Shown one piece after another: positions 54,350 through 64,000 of a DNA stretch of 64,000 nt (positions are counted from its first letter, which is position 1; each line of letters begins with the position of its first letter). The notes under the pieces are model-generated. The model worked only from the letters and a program-made list of their open reading frames with translations. It did not search any database and was not told where the DNA came from. Position numbers and translations under genes: made by a program. Source of the DNA: Lunularia cruciata (taxonomy: Eukaryota; Streptophyta; Marchantiopsida; Lunulariales; Lunulariaceae); contig OX419757.1 in assembly GCA_948567375.1 (NCBI GenBank), positions 67,401,836 to 67,465,835 on the forward strand, given 5' to 3'.

Positions 54350-56380
54350 TCTAATGGAACACTCTTCACTTTCTCAATCCTCTCTTTAAATATTAAATTT
54401 CATTCATATTCATAGATAACTATAAGAAGATTCAATGGAAAAGATGAGTTCATTATTCATGTGCAAATTGCTCACCAAAGCTACAAAGGAACATGCTAGG
54501 AAGTGAATGCACTATATTAGTCTCAACTTTATATTGTCTCATATTGACAAAAAATTTAAGAGCATGAAATTATTTTCTTATCTATCTTAAAATCCAACAC
54601 CCTTGCACTCATTATTGAAACCAATTCCAAACAAAAAAATATCAATATTGCTAACCTTTAACTCAAAGAATTTTACTTTCCCAACACTACCCCAATAAAA
54701 TGAAGCTTGTAGCCAAAGCTAACTTATCTTCCATTATACAACTAATTATTTAGTCATACTCCACTCAAGGAGATTTATTAGCCCTCTATTGTCTTTATGA
54801 TGTTAATTTGATAGATTGACTCTCTCTTATTTATCAATTTCTTGCTTCTTATCTTTTATCTAGATTCTATGCTTTCCACTTTTATTTAATTATATAGATT
54901 TGATACTCTAAAGAATTAGGTTAAACTATACCTCCATTTTTCATGGTGGAGCTCATATATATAGAAACCTTCTTGATTAAGAATTTCCTCCTTCTATTTA
55001 AAATTTCTAAAATTACTTCTTATATTTTATTCAATTGTAAGTTTTAATCTATTGAAAAACTGTAATTTTGGTAGTAGGTAGATAAAATTGTATTTCTATT
55101 TAAAGACTTAACCTCCCAAATGAACCAAATAAACAAAAGAATTCCTAAACTTACCCACCTTTGCACTACTAGCACATTCTGATTTTAATTTTTAATTTTT
55201 GTAGATTAGTGAAACATTAGTAGAGCTATTAAGGCTAGAGCACAAGATTATGCTACTTATTATTGACCTAAGAAGCTAATCATGTAGGAGGATGAGAAGA
55301 TGATATAGGGAACACACCATATCTCTTCCGCATCCAAGGATCAAAAGGACAAAGCTCACATAATTGTGACTATTGTGATCATGACTCTTCTCATGGTCGT
55401 GAGTCCTCAACCTTGACAACTCTTTGGTCAAAGTTCATAGAATTTGGTTTAGTATTCCAAACATTGTTGGTTTAAAACATCATTGACCCAAGTGTCAATC
55501 AATCTTGTATGGTTCAAATAACTTGAATGCACCACATCCTAGACAAAGGACAAATTTTTTTGACAATTCAGATTGGCCAAAATGCTTGCACATGTGAAAG
55601 AAATGATTCATCAAAGACACACTTATGAACTATATAAATGGTTTGACCCAAGCTATAAATTTGAGGCTCTTGCTAGCCCAACTGCTTCTTTCAACTCAAC
55701 AAATTTGTGAATTTGCACATAGAGTGTCAAGAAATTTCATCAGCAAGAAATGAGAGTTGAGAGATTGAGGGATTGGATGATTGTGTGTTTGGGTAGGCAT
55801 TGTCTTTTTGCAGATAGATCATGAGTATGTATGATGGCTTTCCCACCAAGAAGGCATAGAGTACTTTGGGAGGTGAATTTGAAATCACCCCGAGTGAGTA
55901 AGTGGGCCTTCCATTGTGGGAATAAGTTCATCCATAGCAAGAAACTTGATTCTCGTTGTGGAATTGGAACTTGAGTAACCTAGCAATGATTTTGGAAATG
56001 AGAGATAATTGAGATCTCAGATCAGATCTCACATCTTTAAAGGAGAATGTGCTTACATGGACAAAGGCTCATTAGCAAATGGTGCTTGAGCCTGTAATTG
56101 AATCTCTTTTAGATGAAATGATAATAGATACCCAATGGAGTTATCCCAAAAGTAGACTTAACAAGGAGATCAAGGTGGCATTCAAAGAGAAGAACTTGAG
56201 TTACGGGTGGAGAATAAGAGGATAGAAGGACTCATACAAAGAGCAATTGTTGAGGCAATCATGAATTTTTTCAGGTCCAAGCATACCACATATGCAAACA
56301 TAAGTCAAACTATCTTTTTCTAGTACCTTCATAAGGGACAATTAATGAATTGAACGATGATTTTTTATTAGTACGTTCAA
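54350..56380. other. AT-rich DNA, no gene seen
   Basis: No open frame above about 66 codons and no recognisable motif; several short homopolymer and TTA-rich stretches. Confidence 0.45.
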
Positions 56381-56389
56381 GACATGTGT

Positions 56390-57231
56390 GGAGACATGAA
56401 CAAGGATGATGAGGTCACTATCATTTTACCCTTTGTGATACATTTCTATATTAGGATGAAGCTGCTCACAAAGGAAGAAAAGAAGAAGTTCTGCTCACAT
56501 TTTATCATTAGGTGTATTTTCATATGCACCTAAAAGCGGCCATATAGTATGAGAAGTATAGATTGGCCGATAAGAAGTATGAAAAATTGAACAACATGTA
56601 TGTACAATGTGGACAAGGTATACAACATCTTGGGATTCTTCTAGCATGTTATCAGAATTATCAGCATGACCAAAGGTGCAAGCATCCAAGAAGAGGAAGC
56701 TGCAAGTAATTGATGAGTTCTCAAGATAAGATTGTGATGAGGACAATCATGATGCAATAAGTGAAGATGTCATTATGGGATAAAAAAAGGTATCACTAAG
56801 ATAAAAGAGACATCACAAGAAGAAGAGGTGAGTTAAGGAGTCCAAAAGAAGGATCAATGAGTGAGGAGTCCTTCACTTGCATTGAACTTTCATTGGACTC
56901 AAAAGAAAGAGCAAGCAAATAACAAGATGGTACACAATTAGTGCTATCACAAGAAGACATGAAAAAAAGGAAATAGAGTGCAAATTGTCAAATAAAGGTA
57001 AGGAGATCCTTCATGACTATGAAAAAGTCATGATCCCTTCAAAGGAGTTGAATTGCAAGACATCATCCACAAGCAACCTCCAAAGTCACCATGATAATGA
57101 GGGTACTTCATTGGGTACAAAAGAAGGTACTGAGGTCTAAGCAAAAGGAGGAGAGAACAAAGAAGAATGGAGATCATTAGGCTAGAGAAGCATCCATGTT
57201 CAAAGACATCATGAAGGAAATCATGAAGGCC
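56390..57231 (+). other. Second MKLLTKEEKKK-type fragment and flank of A2
   Basis: 56420-56520 is the counterpart of 51930-52010. The remainder to the A2 LTR at 57232 is purine-rich with many stops and is not assigned. Confidence 0.35.
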
Positions 57232-57927
57232 TGTGAGCCGGCCTATCTCTCACTCAAGACAAACCTCTGATGGCTATTATGGTAGCACACCATGACTAAG
57301 AAGGAAAAGAACCCCAACTCCATCATACTCCTCCAAGGTTAACACTCCAAGACTCAAGACATTGCTCACTAGAGAACTCAATGAGAGAGATAGTTGCAAA
57401 TGAAAGGATGATGAGTACCTCCTCACTCCTACTTTATATACTTGTGAAATAGTTATGCACCAAAGTTACTAATTATAGGAGTAACTCAAGTTACTAGGCT
57501 AAAATTCAAGTAAAGTCAAAAATTATAAAGGAATATCCATCCACATGGGCATATTCTACTAAGCATGTGATCTTATCTTGACCCAACCACTAAGTCAAGG
57601 ATTCCTTTACATGGGCAATCCTTGGACTGTAGAAGAATCCAAAACAAAAAGGCTTGCAAGCCCAAGAGTTCTCAACTCTTTGCTCAAAGCCAAACACCTA
57701 GGAATAATAAAAGTCAACAGATTGGAACCCAAAATAGTGGTCCTCATCTTTTCCACTTCCTCTAAAGTAAGGTTTCCACTATCTTGGCTACGACTAACAT
57801 TAGCTAATCATGACTAATGTAGAACCATCCTTTATCTCTATATAAATAATATCTCTCAAGTATCTATAATACTAAGCTAAATATCATAACACCACAATAC
57901 TACACACATGCACAAATAGGTGTTACA
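57232..57927 (-). repeat. A2 3' LTR
   Basis: TGTGAGCCGGCC...GTGTTACA on the plus strand, 696 bp. The adjoining minus-strand tract CTGGGGGTAAA (57928-57938) is the polypurine tract. Confidence 0.92.
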
Positions 57928-57938
57928 TTTACCCCCAG

Positions 57939-59033
57939 ACTAAGTTTTCACTTTGTCCTCAAAGTGAAGGTCTCTCTACCTTCTATGATACATTTTCAAC
58001 TTATCATGGTCAATTCTATCAAAGTGTCTTCCTCCCAACTCCTTGATCATAGGTGTAATTGCCCCACACCTTCTCCACTATGAAAGGTCCAAAGTACTTA
58101 GGCAAAAACTTCTTTTTCACTCTCTTGAATCAAATAGAATCAAACAACATTACCCAATCACCTTCTTTGAAAGGCTCTACCTTCTTCTTGCCTTGCTTCT
58201 TGTCATAGCTCTCCTTTTGTTTCCTTTGAGCTTACTCCACTCAAACCATAGCAATTGCTCTTGCCTCTTCCAATTCCATGAGTTGATCCTTCCTTGACTT
58301 CTCTACATCACCTCCTTGTGCTTTCTTCAATCTCCTATGAATGCTTTGGAAGGTAGGAAGTGAATAGGTAAGGTAGACTCAATACCATATACCAATTGAA
58401 ATGGAGAAAATCTTGTGAAAGTCTTCATGGTTGTCTTGTACTGCCACAAAATTGCATGAATCCTCTTGTCCCAATGATGTTTAGCTCCTTCTATTTTTGC
58501 AACTTTGGCCAACATCGTGCACAAGGTCTGATAGGTTCTCTCTGCCAAGCCATTGGAATTTGGCTTATAGGATGTAGTTGCTCTATGTGTGATAGAGAAA
58601 TGTCATAGGATGGCTGTAGTAATGCTTCATGTAAACTCTCATTGTCTATCATAAACCAACTCCAAAGGGCATCCAAAGCTAGTGATAATGGGTTCATAAA
58701 GAAATCTACCAACTTCATCTTCATTCTTTTCCCTCAATGGTTTGGCCTCAACCCACTTGGTGAGAAAATGAGTAATTACGACAATGCACCAATCATTCTT
58801 TGGGGTTTTATTGAGAGGACCTACAAAATCAATTCACCACTTCTCAAAAGGTCCAATACAAGAATTGACCTAAGTGATGGAGTGAAAGTAGATTTTCTAG
58901 CAAAAGCTTGACAAACATGACAAGTTTTGCAGTAATCAAGACAATCCTAGAAAATTCTTCTCTAATGGTAACTTGCATCTAGAATCTTGAAAGTAGTCAC
59001 CTTTCTTGCAAAGTGTCCTCCACACATTAAACC
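57939..59033 (-). pseudogene. A2 integrase
   Basis: The minus strand reads IDFVGPLNKTPKN (first Asp, about 58845-58805), a LVYDRQ phrase at the second Asp, and NGMAERTYQTLC (58560-58520) with the catalytic Glu that A1 has lost. The core ends in VYGIESTLPIHF. Many stops lie between. Confidence 0.82.
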
Positions 59034-59879
59034 TTAATGAAACTCCTTTATAAGTAGGATAGACTCTTTCTTACCCACTGCTCTTTGAAGTAGACCATCT
59101 GCTCCTTGGTGAAAAAGAATATCCTCCACCATTGTGTAAGGTCTAGGTGTTGCTACAAGGGCCTTCCTCTCTCTAGCATGCATGCCTTCTAGATAGTTAT
59201 CTCTTGTCACAAAATCCACAATCTCCTTGTTATCCATTGGAACCTCTTGAGTGATTGAGATTGTCATGAAGTCCTCATCCGGGAATGAATCATTCACTAG
59301 CTCATCTCCATCATAATCATAGGCCCTAGATAACAAATTGGCATTTGCATGTTTCTTTCCTGGCCTATCCTCAATGGTATAGTCATACTCAAACAAGAGT
59401 ATCATCCACCTTGCTAGTCTCCCTTCAACATTAGGCTTATTGAAGATGTACTTCAAAGGCTTGTGATCAATGAAAATGGTGGCTTTCCTTCCAATCAAGT
59501 AGTGTCTAAATTTCTTGAGACCAAATATCACTGCCAACCCTTCTCTCTCCGTGACAGAGTAGTTCTTCTCTGCTGAAACCATCTGCCTACTAGCATAAGC
59601 TATTGAATGATCATGCACATCTTGGTCTAATTGACTAAGAGTGCATCCTATAGCTTCATTATAAGTATTAGTGTAGAGGATGAAAGGCTTATTCCAATCA
59701 GGTTTAGCAAGAATTGGAGCTACAATAAGGGATTGCTTGAGCTCCTCAAAAGCTTTGAGAGCCTCCTTGTCCCCCAAAATCACCATGTATTCTACATCCT
59801 TCTTCATGTAGATGGTGAATGCATAAGCCTTGTTGGAAAATGAGAAGATGAACCTCCTATAATACCCAACCATCCCCAA
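59034..59879 (-). pseudogene. A2 RNase H and RT end (281-codon open frame)
   Basis: MGMVGYYRRFIFSFSNKAYA begins in the RT thumb. FILYTNTYNEAIGCTLSQ has Asn for the first RNase H Asp of TDAS. EKNYSVTEREGLAVIFGLKK and IDHKPLKYIF follow, then a linker to the HHCC domain of integrase. The open frame is maintained to 59034. Confidence 0.85.
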
Positions 59880-60597
59880 GAAATTGGAGTAACTTTGTCA
59901 AGCTTGAAGGAAATGGAAGGTCTGATATTTTCCTCACCTTCTCAAGGTCAATTGCTATTCTATCCTTGGAGATGATGTGGCCCAAAAGTAGACCTTCATA
60001 TCTCTTGCCATTCTTTTTCTTCACAATGTCAATTGGAAACACCCATTTTGAATTCTCTACCTCAAAGATAAATCTGGCCTTCTTGAGCTTATCAATCTCC
60101 TCCTTCACAACCAAAGATATTGGTGGGCTAATGCAATGTTGCTTTTGGCGGATTGGTCTTGCATGTGACTCCACTTCTATCTTGTGCTCCTCCAAGATGA
60201 CTTCCTTTAGATCCTTGTAACTAAAAGCAAACACATGGATGAACTTGTGGAAAATCTCCTCAAATCTCACCTTCTCCTCCTTGGTAACATTTGGGCTATA
60301 CTTGAGGGTAGATAACCTCCTCTCTATCTCCTCAAGTGTCAATGGTGATTTATCAATGTCCTTCAAAATCCTTGGCTTAGGTGCAAAATCCATAGCACAC
60401 AAGGGATACACATTTGAATCAGATTCAGATTCATCCTCCTCCGTGGAAATCTCTTCTTCCATGCTTGTGTCCACACCTGAAGCTCCTTCTTCAGAATCTA
60501 GTTCACAATAATCAAAAGATGGTGTATTTAAATGTGAAGTTTTGGTGGTATTAGTCACAAGAACTATGACTCTATGGTTTGATGGCTCAGTTCTCAA
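59857..60597 (-). pseudogene. A2 RT, palm deleted
   Basis: The acidic linker matches that of A1 (41717-42100) and the RT fingers read PIDIVKKKNGK. The next residues are RYEGLLLGHIISKD, which in A1 lie more than 400 bp further on. The palm with its DD box is therefore missing. Confidence 0.85.
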
Positions 60598-60599
60598 GT

Positions 60600-60925
60600 A
60601 CCTTTTGTGCCATCAATCAATTGTGCATGCTGCTCTCAACCATGGCCTCCCAAAAAGTAAGTCATAGCTTGAATCTTTCAAGACTTGGAAAGTCATGAGA
60701 TTTTGAACTCCCATAATTGAAGGTACCACCTTATCCATCACCCCTACTGGTCAAACTTGTTGCTTTTTTTCCATGCTCACCATAAATGTTGAAGGTCTAG
60801 AGGGTATCATACCCAACTTCTTCATCAACCTTTCTGATATGGCATTCACTACTTATCCTCCATCAACCACTGCATCCTTGATGTTGTGACCATTCACTCT
60901 CACATCAATCTTGGAGGCATATTCA
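60600..60925 (-). pseudogene. A2 protease region (broken)
   Basis: The counterpart of the A1 protease active-site region, near 60900-60840, has multiple stops and no readable DGGS loop. Confidence 0.6.
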
Positions 60926-62351
60926 TAGGTCTCCCATGGTGTTGGCTTGCACCACCCCCATTGATACTAGAGCTTTTTCCTTCTTCTTCCTCTTGCTCCT
61001 TGTAGAACTCAAACCACCTCTAAGCTCCTTTCTCAAGGTAGGGTTCAAAGCAATCAATTGACCCACTATGATGTTAGCCTTGTGACTACCAACATCCTCA
61101 AGCACATTGTAGTTCCATTGTTGCTTTGGAATCAAGAAATCTTCCATCCTCAACTTCTTCCTTGGAGTCTTTGTTGTTGATGGTGCTGAGGTGCAAGTGC
61201 TCCTAGTAGATATAGGAGTATCCTTGAGAAGAGTGAATATCCTTTGCAAGATAAGCTCTCTTCTTCTCTTGTGCCAAAGCTCCAAATTAAGACCCTTGGA
61301 GTTTGAGCACTCTCCCTTCTCATACTTGCTCTCAACGACATCTATGGATGCTATCTCCTTAACTTTTTTTTGGATTAGGAGCCACTTGGGTTTGACTAAC
61401 TCTCTCTTTCCCTCTATTGGTTCCATCAAAATCCCTTCCTCCATGGTAAGTGGAATTTGGGCAATTCCTTTGGATATGGCCTCTCCTCCACAACCAAAAC
61501 AATTTCTATCATTGAAATTGTTGGTTTATTGGCCTCCTCTATATGGATAGTTTCCATAAGTCCTAGGCCCTCTCCCTACATTTTGATCAACATCTCTCTT
61601 CTCCATAGTTGCACCACACTGATCTTGAAATCTGCAAGTTGTTTTGTGATGGTTTGAAGTGGATCTTTTGGTGGAGGTGCAAGAATTGGAGCAACTACTA
61701 CTTGTGGTGCAACCCTTGCCACCAAAAAATCAAAAATTCCCCCATACTTGTAGCCTTGAGGAGGATGCACAACCTCCTTCACCACCAAATCACTCTCATC
61801 CCCTTCCAACTCTCCTCCATATGAATTGCAATCTTGATAGTTTCAACCTTGGAAGAAGGTTTCTCATATCTCACCTTGCTTCTTATTTGTGGTCTCAATC
61901 CTCCCACAAAATTCTTGGTGAGCATAGCTCCTATGCCAATCATAGTAGTCTCCACATCATCCCCACCTTTCCTTAACACTATGCAAAATCTGGACTCTCA
62001 CTTCTACACTCTTCCACATAAACTCTCACTTTCTCTCCATCTCCTTGCTTGAGAAAGTTAGCCTCACTCATCAATCTCTCAGAAGTCTCATCTGGAAGAA
62101 AGATCTCAATGATTGCTCAAGTCAAACTCTACCAAGACTCTTCTTGCACATCTTTCTTCTCTCTTTTGGTATTCTGACTCATACCATGTAACTGATGCAT
62201 CCTCAAAGAAATCTAGTAATAATGAGTTCCACTCATTCTTCCTTAACTCATTGTTTCCTATGAAAGCTCTCTTGAAGTCTCTCACAAAGGCCTCCACATC
62301 TTCTCCATCCTTGCCAAAGAAAATTGGAAGTTTCCCCATCTTACCCCTCAC
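60923..62351 (-). pseudogene. A2 gag
   Basis: The ATG at 62351 (MRGKMGKLPIFFG) is an intact start. GEDVEAFVRDFKRAFIGNNE is the capsid domain, broken by stops and frame changes at about 62106 and 61980-61576. The final open part is 61444-60923. The zinc-knuckle region near 61500 is disrupted. Confidence 0.8.
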
Positions 62352-62578
62352 TATCTTTCTTTTCTCTCCATTTTTCTTTTTCTCTTTTCTTTTCTCTCAC
62401 TCTATAACTAATAGAGTATGTACATGACTAACACCATTCAAGAGTAATCCACTTTAGAGAACACAAAAGGTTTTGATTGTTCCAAGATTTCTATAGCAAC
62501 ATCAAACCAAATCCTAGAGTGCATATAATTGAACCCTCATGGATAGTTTATCCATAAATTGAAAGATTATCTCCATCA

Positions 62579-63043
62579 CTAATCTTGAGAACTAGCTGAT
62601 GAAGGTGATAGTATTTCTATAGTTGTACTATGACTCTCCCCAAAATCCATCACCAGAGTCTCCAAAAGTGTTTTTACTCCACTACACTCATGTCCTTTTG
62701 GAAGTCCTTCAACTCCACAAACCTCACACAACTCCTTGGTCTTAGATCTTCTTCTTCCCAATCTTGGTGAAGAAGGTCCAACATGCAAACCCAAGTCAAG
62801 CAATCCTCTCCTTTCTTTCTATCTCTTTTTCTCAAAGTTCAATGGACATGAACTTGCCTTCTCTCCACATAGAAAGCACTTAGACTCACTCCTTCCTCCA
62901 AGTGGTGTAGGTTTTTGGAGCCACTCAATACTCTCTTCAAATTCTATTTTAAACTCTCTTTTCCTCAAATCCACCCCTACAATCACCTCAAACCCTTGGG
63001 GAACCTTGCATAGTCTCAATTTCCACTCTTGATGACCATCCAT
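62579..63043 (-). pseudogene. A2 extra ORF upstream of gag
   Basis: MDGHQEWKLRLCKVPQGFEV starts at 63043. The first knuckle is damaged (CFLCGEKASSC, His lost by a small deletion), and the second motif CEVCGVEGLPKGHEC is intact in the frame 62803-62579. A frame change separates the two. Confidence 0.65.
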
Positions 63044-63049
63044 GTTCCC

Positions 63050-63865
63050 AAGATGAATCTAAATACTCAAACATACTTTTTGTTGGTCTCAAACTCCTCA
63101 TGCATGAGATCTCAACTCTGCAGAATTGACCCTTCCTCACAATGTCACTCAAATCTCTCAATTAGTATATCACAATCCTCTAAAAAAATTTAAAAACTTG
63201 ATCATAACTCCAGGACATCCCTCCCTCAAAAATTTCAGATCTTTTCATTGAGCCATTTGGCCTAGACACCTCTCTATTCAGCACACATATTTCAGATTTG
63301 GTATGAAAACCACCCCCTCACTTTAAAAACTCACAACTCTTTGTGCAAGATCTTTTTATGTCAGCAAGTAGAATACAATGCAATTAATGTTCTTGGAAAT
63401 TTTCAAGGCAATCCACTGAAAATTTAAGAAATGGAAGACTCTGTACAACTTTCCATAGAGCATGTATTTGCGGGAGCAATTTACCTTATCAACTTTCAAA
63501 AATTCTAGCCTAGTGGGCATAGTAGATCTCACAATAATTACAAGTATGATAACTTAAGGATAACCTAAGCTTTCATGTCTAGAAATTTCAAGTCCAGATC
63601 TCAAACTTGAGATTTTGCCCAAAAATCACTTCAATCCCCAAAATCTGCAATCCACCTCACACAAGCTCTCCAAATGCTCTCAAGTGTACAAGATGTACAA
63701 AATCACCTCATAGACATCATAATGAACTACAGTGTATACAAATGGATCCAAGTTCTCTAACATAAGTTCAACCCTCTCCTCCCCTAAAGTTCTCTCCAAG
63801 TAAGCTTTCATAGCATTCTGTCCAATATAGAATTATATGCGGAACATTATCTTGCCTTCTTGAGA
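63050..63865 (-). other. A2 5' leader
   Basis: Collinear with A1 37705-39238 minus the nested solo LTR; the intact target site of that solo LTR is seen at about 63690-63710 (CAAGATGTACA). No sustained open frame. Confidence 0.6.
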
Positions 63866-63884
63866 GGTCCCGACAATAGAACCA
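63866..63884 (-). other. A2 primer-binding site
   Basis: The minus strand reads TTGGTTCTATTGTCGGGAC, the A1 primer site with three or four changes, just inside the 5' LTR. Confidence 0.65.
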
Positions 63885-63888
63885 AAAA

Positions 63889-64000
63889 TGTGAGCCGGCC
63901 TATCTCTCACTCTGATGGATGTTATGATAGCGCACCATGGACTAAGAAGGCAAGGAATGCCAACTCCATCATACTCCTCCAAGGCTAACACTCCAAGACT
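63889..64000 (-). repeat. A2 5' LTR (partial, window edge)
   Basis: TGTGAGCCGGCCTATCTCTC and the ATGGT/ACCAT dyad region are visible; the rest lies beyond the window. Confidence 0.85.

Larger units (their letters stand above)
57232..64000 (-). mobile_element. Element A2: second Tat/Athila-like copy, cut by the window end
   Basis: 3' LTR 57232-57927, polypurine tract, integrase, RNase H, RT, protease, gag, extra ORF, leader, primer site (63866-63884), and the first 112 bp visible of the 5' LTR (63889-64000). It is collinear with A1 throughout. The RT palm has a deletion near 60000. The second target-site flank lies outside the window. Confidence 0.9.

Overview
This looks like nuclear DNA of a vascular plant, probably a seed plant and possibly a gymnosperm (inferred from the AT-rich, repeat-saturated sequence, the plant-type reductase gene and the nested gypsy LTR retrotransposons; nothing in the window fixes the species). 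I see only one plausible host gene: an intronless CCR/DFR-like NADPH-dependent reductase on the minus strand at 1529-2527. Almost everything else is retrotransposon, layered by nested insertion.

Four repeat families explain most of the window; the letters are local names. Family A has ~690 bp LTRs (TGTAACACCC...CACA), a tRNA-Asp-like primer site, an extra zinc-finger ORF upstream of gag and no chromodomain, which fits a Tat/Athila-type gypsy. Copies are A1 (36993-45509, +), A2 (57232 to window end, -) and solo LTRs at 7618, 24556, 26707, 28859 and 37889. Family B is a chromovirus with 738 bp LTRs: B1 (10210-16815, +) with a perfect 5-bp target duplication, plus solo LTRs at 21349 and 27329. 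Family C is a chromovirus with ~415-427 bp LTRs full of heat-shock-element-like motifs: C1 (34285-48446, +), truncated C2 (20965-~23800) and a solo LTR at 17153. Family D is an old minus-strand gypsy element spread over ~4760-18903. A further decayed repeat, E, occurs near 3500, 23800-25580 and 31700.

Nesting order: B1, a C solo LTR and an A solo LTR all sit inside D. A1 sits inside the RT gene of C1, and an A solo LTR sits inside A1. B solo LTRs sit inside an A solo LTR and inside the C2 LTR. LTR divergence counted by eye is ~2% for B1 and ~6% for both C1 and A1, so B1 is the youngest full element.

The most interesting object is D. Read on the minus strand across its insertions, it gives gag (zinc knuckle), aspartic protease, a C5 cytosine-DNA-methyltransferase domain (ELFGGI, WPCQ, LETV in place of ENV, QAMDLN), RT, RNase H, integrase, and a C-terminal PHD finger where chromoviruses carry a chromodomain. 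That would be a retrotransposon polyprotein holding both a chromatin reader and a DNA-methylation writer. It is now riddled with stops, frameshifts and deletions. The second is family C, whose U3 regions hold runs of perfect alternating GAA/TTC pentamers 75-100 bp upstream of a TATA box, an arrangement expected of a heat-inducible promoter.

The stretches at 1-1528, 2588-3480, 28150-28858, 29563-31030, 32350-34284 and 48447-57231 are decayed DNA with only fragments of coding similarity. I saw no tRNA, rRNA or CRISPR.
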